DNA from: Roseovarius sp. ZX-A-9
GTDB taxonomy: Bacteria; Pseudomonadota; Alphaproteobacteria; Rhodobacterales; Rhodobacteraceae
Reading direction: 5' to 3'
Assembly: GCF_028369135.1 (NCBI RefSeq)
Contig: NZ_JAPWHW010000005.1
Span: forward strand, 176,501 to 240,500
Length of the DNA stretch: 64,000 nt
The notes below the pieces were generated by a model that was given only the letters and a program-made list of their open reading frames with translations, did no database searches and was not told the DNA's origin. Both the position numbers and the translations under genes were made by a program. Each line of letters opens with the position of its first letter. The stretch's first letter is position 1. Positions 1-8,144 of this stretch are shown in pieces.

Positions 1-546
1 CCGTTGGCCTATGATCGGCCTGTAACGATGCTGGGCCTTGGTGAACTGGGAACAGCCTGTGCGCAGGCACTCACCCGGCTTGGCTTTCCGGTGACCGGTT
101 GGAGCCGGTCCGAAAAATCCATCGAAGGCGTCACATGCCTGCATGGCGCGGACGGCTTGCGCCGGGCGCTCAGCACAGCCGAGATCGTCGTGCTGCTGCT
201 GCCGCTGACGTCGGAAACCGAAAATCTGCTGAACGCCGAAACCCTCGCTCTACTGCCGCGTGGCGCGATAATCCTGAACCCCGGACGCGGGCCGCTGATC
301 GACGATGACGCATTGCTGGCTGCACTGGACAGTGGCCAGATCGGGCATGCCACGCTTGATGTGTTCCGCACGGAACCGCTGCCAAAGGATCATCCCTACT
401 GGGCCCATCCCAAAGTGACCGTGACCCCGCATTGCGCCTCCGAGACGCGCCCCGGCACGGCCTCTCGGGTGATCGCCGAAAACATCCGTCGGGGTGAAGC
501 AGGCGAGCCCTTCGTGCATCTGGTCGATCGCGGATCCGGCTACTGA
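1..546 (+). CDS. D-2-hydroxyacid dehydrogenase, glyoxylate/hydroxypyruvate reductase type, 5'-truncated by the window
   Basis: This is the C-terminal part of an NAD(P)-dependent 2-hydroxyacid dehydrogenase that reduces glyoxylate or hydroxypyruvate in the cytoplasm. The frame is open from the first base, so the real start lies outside the window. About 180 residues remain of a family that usually has about 310. Visible are the Rossmann glycine motif GLGELG, the RGPLIDDDAL segment, the catalytic acid in DVFRTEPLP and the catalytic His in VTPHCAS. The family resemblance is to GhrA, but substrate cannot be told from a fragment. The next gene is convergent, so this ends its own transcription unit. 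Confidence 0.88.
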   Translation, partial: PLAYDRPVTMLGLGELGTACAQALTRLGFPVTGWSRSEKSIEGVTCLHGADGLRRALSTAEIVVLLLPLTSETENLLNAETLALLPRGAIILNPGRGPLIDDDALLAALDSGQIGHATLDVFRTEPLPKDHPYWAHPKVTVTPHCASETRPGTASRVIAENIRRGEAGEPFVHLVDRGSGY

Positions 547-586
547 GCAACCGCCGCGAGGCCGCCGGCAAGGGCGAAAGAGCGGG

Positions 587-1378
587 TTACTTCAGGATCG
601 GCGGCCTGTCGGGGTCCGTCCCCGGCGCAGCAGGCGTAGACCGCTCGGGCGCCTGTGGCGCGGGCAGATCAAAGCGCAGTCCGACCCGCGCCAGCCTTGC
701 GGCGACCGGATCATCCGATGCCACGAACGCCACATCGAGCGCCCCCGCCTCGACACCCGAGAAAACGAGCGCCTCGGAAATGGACCGGGCCAGCGCATCC
801 TGCGCGCCGGGCACCGCATCCACGAAGGCCAGCAGATGCCCTGCCCCGCCACCGGCAAAGCTCAGGCTCGCCATATAGGCCGAACGCGCCAACCCGCCGG
901 CGCGCGCCAGCTTGGCATCAAGCGCCTTCAACAGCGCCTCGGGCAGGTCACCCGGTGCCGCCAGCGCTTCGGCCCGCACCTCTGTCTGGGCCGGGTCGGG
1001 CTGCGCCAGCGTGTCGACCAGCCAGCTCAACGCTTCGGGCGGGATCAGGATCGACGACGGCGCGACGCCCAGATTGACGCCAACGCCGATCGCCTGCGCG
1101 CCCAGCATCTGCGCCAGCACCCGGCCCGGCAGCGCCGCGTAAGGTGCGGCCCCTTCGGCGAATTCCGCAAGCCGAGCCGCGTCATCGAAAGCCAAGGCAT
1201 ATTGATTGTCCTCGACGGTATAGATCTGCGGGGTGATTTCGCCGCCCTCGGCTTCGGACTCCAACAGCAGGTAAAGCTCGGTATCGGCGAGGGTCTGGTA
1301 AAAGGCCATGCGCGGTGCGACGGCCTCGGGTGCCACCTGCATCGCCGCATGCGCGGTATCCAGCGGTGTTTCATCCAT
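587..1378 (-). CDS. SseB family protein
   Basis: A 263-residue cytoplasmic protein resembling the SseB N-terminal domain family, whose molecular role in alphaproteobacteria is unclear. The recognisable part is the N-terminal half, with the ELYLLLE strand, a central YALAFDD segment and the PGRVLAQML and GVGVNLG stretch. The C-terminus is Pro/Ala-rich and probably flexible. The ATG at 1378 is preceded by AGGAGATGA, a good ribosome binding site. It is convergent with the dehydrogenase on its left and divergent from the glycosylase-like gene on its right. No enzymatic motif is visible, so the call rests on overall resemblance. Confidence 0.7.
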   Translation of the reverse strand: MDETPLDTAHAAMQVAPEAVAPRMAFYQTLADTELYLLLESEAEGGEITPQIYTVEDNQYALAFDDAARLAEFAEGAAPYAALPGRVLAQMLGAQAIGVGVNLGVAPSSILIPPEALSWLVDTLAQPDPAQTEVRAEALAAPGDLPEALLKALDAKLARAGGLARSAYMASLSFAGGGAGHLLAFVDAVPGAQDALARSISEALVFSGVEAGALDVAFVASDDPVAARLARVGLRFDLPAPQAPERSTPAAPGTDPDRPPILK

Positions 1379-1603
1379 TCTGCGTCATCTCCTTTAGCAC
1401 TCCCGAGCCAGCCTGACCGTATCAGGGTATCGTGCCCCAATGGAACTGGCCCGGCTGCAAAATCGTGCGGTTCGCTCCTGTAGATGTACGTTTGTCAGCG
1501 CGACATTGTGACGTTGCTTTCCAGCACCCTGTCCTTGCTTGATTGCGACAACTGCTTCAACAAAGCTACCATCGCGCTGCGAACAAACTACATCCTGACC
1601 ATA

Positions 1604-2200
1604 ATGCTCACCCGCCCCACATCCCTCGTCAAAGAAATCAACGGCTGCACACTTTGCCGTGACCGCTTTGCCGCGACGGCGACCCGCAACCGCCCTCGAC
1701 CTGTCCCGTGGTTTCAGCCCGGAACTCGTATCTTGATCGCGGGCCAGGCGCCGGGGCGGCGCGTGCATGAAACCGGCATACCATTCAATGACAGATCAGG
1801 AGATCGGCTGCGTGACTGGATGGGCATCAATTCGGCCACATTCTACGATCAGGGGCTCGTCAGCATCCTGCCCACCGCCTTCTGCTGGCCGGGCTATGAC
1901 GCCAAAGGCTCTGACCTGCCCCCACCGCCGATATGCTGGGAGACATGGCATGACCGTGCCTTGGCTGAAATCGGCGAGGTCAAGCTACGGCTTGTTGTTG
2001 GCGGCTACGCCATCAAACGCCACCTCGGCACGTCAAAGCCGTTGACGCAAGTCGTCGCCGGTTGGCGCGATCTTGCGCCTGCCACCTTTCCCCTGCCGCA
2101 TCCGTCATGGCGCAACACCGCGTGGCTGAAGCGCAATCCGTGGTTCGAGACCGACCTTCTGCCCGATCTGCGCCGAGCAGTGGCACGGGCGCTGGCTTGA
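1604..2200 (+). CDS. Uracil-DNA glycosylase family protein
   Basis: A 198-residue member of the uracil-DNA glycosylase superfamily, which removes uracil or damaged bases from DNA. The active-site-like motif is GQAPGRRVHETGIPFND, followed by SGDRLRDWMG, and the second conserved motif is LPHPSWRN near the C-terminus. Four cysteines (CTLC near residue 16, then FCW and ICW about 16 apart) have the spacing expected of a 4Fe-4S cluster, as in family 4/5 enzymes. I chose the ATG at 1604, because residues encoded upstream of it look non-homologous. The exact subfamily (UDG4, UDG5 or SMUG2-like) is uncertain. Confidence 0.8.
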   Translation: MLTRPTSLVKEINGCTLCRDRFAATATRNRPRPVPWFQPGTRILIAGQAPGRRVHETGIPFNDRSGDRLRDWMGINSATFYDQGLVSILPTAFCWPGYDAKGSDLPPPPICWETWHDRALAEIGEVKLRLVVGGYAIKRHLGTSKPLTQVVAGWRDLAPATFPLPHPSWRNTAWLKRNPWFETDLLPDLRRAVARALA

Positions 2201-2245
2201 ACTTTCCGACAGACGCGCTCTGAAGCGGAAATGGCTTTCAAACCG

Positions 2246-3184
2246 TCAGGGCAGGCTGGCGCTCGGCGGGTCCGGACGGACATTCCAATTCTCTTGCGTG
2301 ATCCAGTCACAAAAGGTGGCCACCGCCTTGATCCGCCGATGAGATTTCGGCAGCACCAGATAAAAGCCCGGAATGTCCGCCTCGTCCATGTCTTTCAACG
2401 CATCGACACCCAGAGGGGCCACCAGACGCCCTGATTCAAGATCCTCTTGTGAATCGATTTCGGACACCAGACCAACCCCCAGACCATTGATCGCCCCCCG
2501 GCGCATCGTGGCAGCGTCCTGAAACTCGATCTCGCCCGCAGGATCACAGGCCGTCTGGCCAAGATGGGACAGGACGCGGCTCCAGAGGCTTCTGGCCAGC
2601 ACCGGGTGCAGCAATGTCTGCTTGCTCAGGTCTGCGGGCGTCTTGATCTTCTGGGCAAGAGCGGGAGAACAGCAGATGATCTTGGGATCATGCACCAGCA
2701 GTCTGACCTCGTGATCCTTCCAGTTGCCAAACCCCCATTGGATCGAAACATCCACTTCATCGGCAGTGAAATCCGGCAGTTCGATCATCGTGGTCAGCCG
2801 CAGATCGGCCCCGGGAAGAAGATCACGGAACCGGTCCAGCCGTTCCATCAGGTAACGGGTGGCAAAATAGGGGCTGACATTGATGTTGATGCGGTTGCGA
2901 TAGGCGGACGAGGAAATCCGCCGCACACCTTCGGCAAATTCGTCAAAGCCGGCCTGCACGAAATGCGACAGGACGATTGCCCGCTCGGTGGGCTCGATCA
3001 CCCGCCCCTTTCGCTCGAACAAAGGCACGCCAAGGATCTCTTCCAGCAATTTGATCTGCTGGCTTACGGCCTGCGGTGACACCAGCAATTCATCCGCCGC
3101 CGCCCGAAAGCTGCCCTTGCGGGCCACCACCCAGAACACGCGCAGCGCGTTGAGCGGTATCATCCTGAGCGAGGCGTCTTGCAT
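2246..3184 (-). CDS. LysR-family transcriptional regulator
   Basis: A 312-residue LysR-type regulator. The N-terminal winged helix-turn-helix contains the signature FRAAADELLVSPQAVSQQIK and LFERKGR, and a type-2 periplasmic-binding-like effector domain follows. It lies at the 3' end of the HyuA/HyuB/uronate-dehydrogenase-like operon and probably regulates it. I chose the ATG at 3184, preceded by GGAG at a good distance. An alternative ATG at 3274 overlaps the stop of the upstream remnant (TGATG). It would add 30 residues carrying a basic, AT-hook-like RGRPRK motif, which may or may not be real. Confidence 0.85.
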   Translation of the reverse strand: MQDASLRMIPLNALRVFWVVARKGSFRAAADELLVSPQAVSQQIKLLEEILGVPLFERKGRVIEPTERAIVLSHFVQAGFDEFAEGVRRISSSAYRNRININVSPYFATRYLMERLDRFRDLLPGADLRLTTMIELPDFTADEVDVSIQWGFGNWKDHEVRLLVHDPKIICCSPALAQKIKTPADLSKQTLLHPVLARSLWSRVLSHLGQTACDPAGEIEFQDAATMRRGAINGLGVGLVSEIDSQEDLESGRLVAPLGVDALKDMDEADIPGFYLVLPKSHRRIKAVATFCDWITQENWNVRPDPPSASLP

Positions 3185-3273
3185 GTTCGGTCTCCGGGCC
3201 GCAAGCAACCCGGGATCGTGTTTGCCCTCGGCGATACTGGCCTTCCGAGGCCGACCGCGTGGACGCCCAGACA

Positions 3274-3582
3274 TCAGATCACGGCCTTTTCCGGGAAAGG
3301 TCTTTTGCCGACTATACGCTCATAGCCGACGTCCGAAAGGTCCTGCGTGCGGAAACCACCATAGATGATCCGTTCTGACACCCCCCGGCCCGCGGCTGCC
3401 CCCTGTTGCAGCCCGTGGCCGGGAGAGCCGTTGGCAAAGACAGGGTCGCTCGCCTGTGGATGGCTCTCGACAACCGTGTTGTGATCAAGCGTAGTGAAGT
3501 CGGAATTGGCGGTAAGACTGCAGGCAACGGCAGAACCGATGACAGCCCCACCGACAATCATGACATCATGGCTTTCGCTCAC
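3274..3582 (-). pseudogene. Collapsed FAD-dependent oxidoreductase (DAO family) with internal in-frame deletion
   Basis: An open frame of 102 codons that joins the two ends of a FAD-dependent oxidoreductase. The first 27 or so residues are the FAD-binding N-terminus (VMIVGGAVIGSAVA). From about residue 30 the sequence matches the C-terminal end of the same family (FANGSPGHGLQQGAAAGRGV, then DLSDVGYERI and RPFPEKAVI). Intact relatives have roughly 400-440 residues, so about 330 central residues are missing without a frameshift. It starts with GTG, overlaps the end of the preceding SDR gene (GTGA) and keeps its place in the operon. It cannot bind FAD or substrate normally. Confidence 0.8.
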
Positions 3583-4427
3583 TTCTGATCCTCATCGTCC
3601 GGATGGCCAAGGTCAACGAACCAGCCACCGATGCATTGCGTCGAGGCCGCCATCGGGTCGGCTACTTCGGTCTTTGCCTCCAATTCGGCGCGGTAAGGTT
3701 CGCTGCTGTCTTGCGGCGCGAATCCCAAATGCCCGGCATTGGTCATATCCACCGGCTTCACCTTGTTGTCGGACATGCCGACAGTGATCGTGTGGCCCAG
3801 ATGCGGTGCCGTGAGGCACGCAGTGACAAGGCGGCAGCAATCGTCGAATGACAGCCACGACCACAGCATTCGGCGGTCCGCAGGTTCCGGAAAGGACGAG
3901 AAGATGCGGACGCATGCGCTCTCAATCCCGAATTTGTCCCAGTAGAGGCTGGCAAGGGATTCGACAAAGCACTTGGACACTCCATAGAGGCTATCGGGAC
4001 GCGGGCGGGCGTCGCACGGGATGTGGTCCCCCATCTTGTGATAGCCGATGGCGTGTACCGACGAGGCGTAGACAACCCGCTTTACCCCATGTTTCCGCGC
4101 GCCTTCATAGATGTGGTAAGAACCGCGGATGTTGCTGTCGAGTACTTCCTGCCAGGGCCGCTCGTGCGGCGCGCCACCCATATGGACGATGGCATCACAG
4201 CCCTTGGTCGCGGCGATGGTCGCGGCCTCGTCGCCCAGATCGAAAATGCACGCCTCTTCATTCGGCTGCAGGTCCTTGATCTCGACCATATCGGCCAGCA
4301 GCAGCGTGTCGGCCAGCGGTGCCAGACCGCGCCGCAGTTCGGAACCCAGACGCCCTGCGGCCCCTGTGATGAGGATTTTCTTGAATGGTTTGCCCAAGGT
4401 TTTTCTCCGATTTAGTTTGTCATTCAT
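3579..4427 (-). CDS. NAD-dependent epimerase/dehydratase family protein, uronate-dehydrogenase-like
   Basis: A 282-residue extended short-chain dehydrogenase. The NAD-binding motif is GAAGRLGS near residue 22, and the catalytic residues are in YASSVHAIGY and the Tyr-Lys pair of YGVSK. The segments CDAIVHMGG, RPDSLYGVSKCF and RMLWSWLSFDD resemble bacterial uronate dehydrogenases, which oxidise galacturonate or glucuronate to the aldarolactone. It lies 16 bp after the HyuB gene and overlaps the collapsed oxidoreductase downstream, so it belongs to that catabolic operon. The real substrate may be another hydroxy acid or sugar acid. Confidence 0.78.
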   Translation of the reverse strand: MNDKLNRRKTLGKPFKKILITGAAGRLGSELRRGLAPLADTLLLADMVEIKDLQPNEEACIFDLGDEAATIAATKGCDAIVHMGGAPHERPWQEVLDSNIRGSYHIYEGARKHGVKRVVYASSVHAIGYHKMGDHIPCDARPRPDSLYGVSKCFVESLASLYWDKFGIESACVRIFSSFPEPADRRMLWSWLSFDDCCRLVTACLTAPHLGHTITVGMSDNKVKPVDMTNAGHLGFAPQDSSEPYRAELEAKTEVADPMAASTQCIGGWFVDLGHPDDEDQK

Positions 4428-4443
4428 GGCGCTTCAATCACGC

Positions 4444-6063
4444 TCACTTACCTGTCGTCGTCACATAACCCCTGACCCGATCTTCGTCACGCGCGGCCTC
4501 GGAGCGTTTGGCAGGATCTCCGAAACCACCACCACCGGGCGCCTTGAGGACCAGCCGTCGTCCGGCAGGCACAAACTGCCAGCCCTTAGGTTTCATCACC
4601 GTGCCATCGTCCAGCGTAACCGAGCCCAGCGCGCCTTCGCCTCCGCCGTCACGGCCGCGCGGGGCGGCTGTGACCCGGTCGAACATGGCCGAAAATTCGA
4701 ACTCATGGCCTGCGGCTGGCGCGATCTCGATCACCTGACCGAGGCCGCCGCGATACTGCCCGTCACCACCCGAATCCGGGCGCAGCTCCTTGCGCCAGAC
4801 CACGATCGGGCCGGTATGTTCGGTGGCCTCGATCGGCATCGTGTGCACGCCGGAGGGAAACGCCGTGGCCGACAGACCGTCCAGCGTGGGCCGCGCGCCC
4901 ATACCGCCAGAGTTGAACATCAGCACTTCCGCGCGGCGTCCATCCTTGCCCGTCTCGGGGCGCACCGAGATATGCACGTTCCATAGCGCCGCGGCACCTT
5001 CGGCCAGAACCTGCCCCGGCAGCGCCTTAGCCAGCGCCCCCAGTATGAGGTCCGGTACCATATGGCCCAGCACATGCCGCACCGAAACCGGCGCCGGCCG
5101 AGCAGCGTTGAGGATATTGGTGGGCGAGGTCACATGAAACACCGCAAGCGAAGCGGCGTTGTTGGGAATATCCGGTGCGACGACGCATTTCAGCGCGTAA
5201 CAGGCGTAGGCCTTGGTATAGATCAGCGGCACGTTGATGCCCCAGCGGCTCATCGGGTCGGTGCCGGTCAGATCGACGGTGACGCTATCCTTGGCGATAG
5301 CAACTTTAGCCGCCAGCCGGATCTGTTCGTCATAGCCGTCAGTCATCATGTCGTTTGACCACGAGCCCTTGGGCAGATCGGCGATGCGCTCCATCATCGC
5401 CTTGTGGGTACGCGACAGGATGAATTGACCCAGCTTATCAAGGTTGGGCAAACCGACCTCGTTCAGCATCTCGATCAGGCGTTTGTGGCCCACATCGTTG
5501 CATGCCGCGAGCGAATAGAAGTCACCTATCACCTGATTGGCTTCGCGCACGTTGGCGCGCAGGATCTTCAATAGATGTTTGTTCACCTCGCCGCGCTCGG
5601 CGAATTTCATCACCGGGATCTGGATGCCTTCCTCGTAAACCGATTTGCCATCCGCGCCAAAGCCACGCCCGCCCACATCGACGACATGCGCCGTGCAGGC
5701 GAAAAAGCCGATCAACTCATCACCGTTGAACGATGGCGACACCATCGTGATGTCATGCAGGTGGCCGGTGCCCTTCCACGGATCGTTGGTCACATAGGTG
5801 TCGCCCGGATACATCTCTTCGCGCGGGATTTCGTTGATGAAGTGCTGTAGCGCCTCGGCCATGGTGTTCACATGGCCCGGCGTCCCGGTCACCGCCTGGG
5901 CGAGCATCTCACCCTTGGCGTTATAGACCCCTGCCGACAGGTCGCCCGCCTCGCGCACCGAGGTCGAAAAGGCAGTGCGCAGCAGTGTCATCGCCTGCTC
6001 TTCGACCACCGAAATCAGGCGATTCCACATCACCTGCATGCGAATTTCTTCAATCTGGTTCAT
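4444..6063 (-). CDS. hyuB: Hydantoinase B/oxoprolinase family protein (HyuB)
   Basis: A 539-residue HyuB-type subunit of an ATP-dependent amidohydrolase of the hydantoinase/5-oxoprolinase family, which works as a complex with HyuA on cyclic amides such as N-methylhydantoin or 5-oxoproline. Length is normal. Conserved family segments include TAFSTSVREAGDLSAGVY, GTPGHVNTM, YVTNDPWKGTGHLHD and the glycine-rich C-terminus (APGGGGFGDP). The start overlaps the HyuA stop by four bases (ATGA), indicating translational coupling and a stoichiometric complex. Substrate is not determined by the sequence. Confidence 0.9.
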   Translation of the reverse strand: MNQIEEIRMQVMWNRLISVVEEQAMTLLRTAFSTSVREAGDLSAGVYNAKGEMLAQAVTGTPGHVNTMAEALQHFINEIPREEMYPGDTYVTNDPWKGTGHLHDITMVSPSFNGDELIGFFACTAHVVDVGGRGFGADGKSVYEEGIQIPVMKFAERGEVNKHLLKILRANVREANQVIGDFYSLAACNDVGHKRLIEMLNEVGLPNLDKLGQFILSRTHKAMMERIADLPKGSWSNDMMTDGYDEQIRLAAKVAIAKDSVTVDLTGTDPMSRWGINVPLIYTKAYACYALKCVVAPDIPNNAASLAVFHVTSPTNILNAARPAPVSVRHVLGHMVPDLILGALAKALPGQVLAEGAAALWNVHISVRPETGKDGRRAEVLMFNSGGMGARPTLDGLSATAFPSGVHTMPIEATEHTGPIVVWRKELRPDSGGDGQYRGGLGQVIEIAPAAGHEFEFSAMFDRVTAAPRGRDGGGEGALGSVTLDDGTVMKPKGWQFVPAGRRLVLKAPGGGGFGDPAKRSEAARDEDRVRGYVTTTGK

Positions 6064-8144
6064 TGGCTCAAACCTTTGCGCACAAGGAGCAACGAGCCGT
6101 CCGACTGGACGACCACATCAAATGGCGAGGTCACGACTGTCGATGTCTCGTCCTCGACGATCACCGCAGGCCCCGCCACCCGGTTACCAGGGCGCAGCGC
6201 GGTCCGCGCCACGATGGCCGTGTCTCGCTCCTGCCCCTCTGCCAGATCAAATACCGGCCGGAATGCCGTGGGTGCAATCGCTTCGCCGGACTCGTTGAGA
6301 GTGTGGCGTTCGCCGTCGGGGCGCTGGTCATACGCCTTGACCGAGAATGTGACGAATTCGATCTCCGGCCCTTCGACCGCCCGGCCAAAGAATGCGGCGT
6401 AGCGGGCTTTGAACGCGTCTTCGATCATTGCCTCGTCAGCGGCGGTAAAGTCGCGAACAGGCAAAGGAACCGGGATTTCCCAGCCCTGCCCCGCGTAACG
6501 CATGAAGGCCGTGATGTCGCACAGGATTTCGCCGTCGGTGCCAGCGCGCACGAAGCCCTCGGCCGTCGCCCTGAGATCACTCAGCAGTGCGTTCAGTCCA
6601 GCGGCATCGAACCCGGCCAGCTTCTGGATTTGCGACGCGACAGCCTCGTACCCGAAGGGCGCGCGCAAAAACCCGATGGCTGATCCGACACCGGCACTTT
6701 GCGGGATCAGGCAGCGTGCAACGCCCAACTTTTCGCACAGGCGCGCGGCGTGCAGCGGCGCGGCACCGCCAAAGGCGATCATCGTGTTGTCGCTGATGTT
6801 CTTGCCGTTCTCGACCGCATGAACGCGGGCGGCATTGGCCATGTTTTCGTCGACCACATCGCAGACGCCAAAGGCAGCGGCCTGCGCATCGAGGCCAAGT
6901 TTCGCGCCGACATGAAGCTCCATCGCCGTTGCCGCGGCCCCGGCATCAAGCCGGATCTTGCCGCCGGCGAAATTATCCGGATCAAGTTTCCCCAGCAGCA
7001 GATCGGCATCGGTGATGGCCGGGCGCGTGCCGCCCTTGGCGTAACAGGCCGGCCCCGGTTCCGACCCCGCCGATTCCGGCCCCGCCTGGATCCGGCTCAT
7101 GGCATCAACCGACGCGATGGAACCGCCGCCCGCGCCAATCTCGATCATCTCGATCACGGGGATGGAAATCGGCATTCCCGAGCCCTTGGCGAAGCCCGAG
7201 CTACGCGCGACCTCGAAACTGCGGGCGGTCTGCGGCTGATAACCCTCGATCAGGCAGATTTTCGCCGTGGTGCCCCCCATGTCGTAGGAAACGACCCGAT
7301 CCAGCCCGAAGCTCTTGGCAATGTCTGCGGCAAAGATCGCGCCGCCCGCCGGACCGGATTCGACCAGACGCACCGGGAATTCCGCCGCCGTCTCGACCGA
7401 CACGAGGCCCCCGCCAGAATGGATCATGTAGACCGGGCATTTTGTACCCATGTCCTTGAGTCGCGTTTGCAAACGACCGAGGTAATCGGCCATTTGCGGA
7501 CGCACATAGGCATTGGCGCAGACGGTATTGAAGCGCTCGTATTCGCGCATTTGCGGCGACACCTCGGCAGAGATCGACACCGGCAGATCAAGGTGCTTTT
7601 CCATGATCTCTCGCGCGCGCTTTTCATGCGCATCGTTCATGTAGGAATGGATGAACCCGATGGCGATGGCGCCAAAATCCTGCGCGGCAATCTGTTTCGC
7701 CAGCGCTTCAAGCGCTGCCTCGTCCAGCGCCAGAAGTTCCTCGCCCTGCGCGCTCATCCGGCCTGCGACGGTGAACCGGTCCTCGCGCGGGATCAGCGGC
7801 TGGGGCAGAACAATGTTCATGTCGTATTGATCGAACCGGTTTTCGGTCCGCATCTCGATCACATCGCGGAATCCTTCGGTCGTGATCAACGCGGTACGCG
7901 CACCGCGCCGCTCGATCAGCGCATTGGTCGCCAGCGTCGTGCCATGAATGATCATGTCGATTTGGTTCGCACTGATCCCCGCCTGCTCGATCACGATCGC
8001 GATCCCGTCCAGAATCGCCTGTTCGGGTGCCATGTAGGTGGTCAGCACCTTGGTCGAGAAAAGCGTGCCGCGCACGTCGAGCACGATATCGGTGAACGTG
8101 CCACCGATATCCGCACCCAGTCGGATGTCGTCCCCGGTCTTCAT
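6060..8144 (-). CDS. hyuA: Hydantoinase A/oxoprolinase family protein (HyuA)
   Basis: A 694-residue HyuA-type subunit with the actin-like ATPase fold. The phosphate-binding motif GADIGGTFTDIVL is at the N-terminus, HGTTLATNALIERRG is near residue 90, and the second nucleotide motif YDMGGTTAKICLI is near residue 290. It couples ATP hydrolysis to ring opening by HyuB. It overlaps the TPP-enzyme gene upstream and hyuB downstream by ATGA, so the three are one translation-coupled unit. Alternative family roles include acetone-carboxylase-like or N-methylhydantoinase activity. Confidence 0.92.
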   Translation of the reverse strand: MKTGDDIRLGADIGGTFTDIVLDVRGTLFSTKVLTTYMAPEQAILDGIAIVIEQAGISANQIDMIIHGTTLATNALIERRGARTALITTEGFRDVIEMRTENRFDQYDMNIVLPQPLIPREDRFTVAGRMSAQGEELLALDEAALEALAKQIAAQDFGAIAIGFIHSYMNDAHEKRAREIMEKHLDLPVSISAEVSPQMREYERFNTVCANAYVRPQMADYLGRLQTRLKDMGTKCPVYMIHSGGGLVSVETAAEFPVRLVESGPAGGAIFAADIAKSFGLDRVVSYDMGGTTAKICLIEGYQPQTARSFEVARSSGFAKGSGMPISIPVIEMIEIGAGGGSIASVDAMSRIQAGPESAGSEPGPACYAKGGTRPAITDADLLLGKLDPDNFAGGKIRLDAGAAATAMELHVGAKLGLDAQAAAFGVCDVVDENMANAARVHAVENGKNISDNTMIAFGGAAPLHAARLCEKLGVARCLIPQSAGVGSAIGFLRAPFGYEAVASQIQKLAGFDAAGLNALLSDLRATAEGFVRAGTDGEILCDITAFMRYAGQGWEIPVPLPVRDFTAADEAMIEDAFKARYAAFFGRAVEGPEIEFVTFSVKAYDQRPDGERHTLNESGEAIAPTAFRPVFDLAEGQERDTAIVARTALRPGNRVAGPAVIVEDETSTVVTSPFDVVVQSDGSLLLVRKGLSQ

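Noticed and set aside
494..1483. A 329-codon plus-strand open frame opposite the SseB-type gene
   Set aside because: Arg/Gln-rich translation without family match; the minus-strand gene has a good ribosome binding site and balanced composition.
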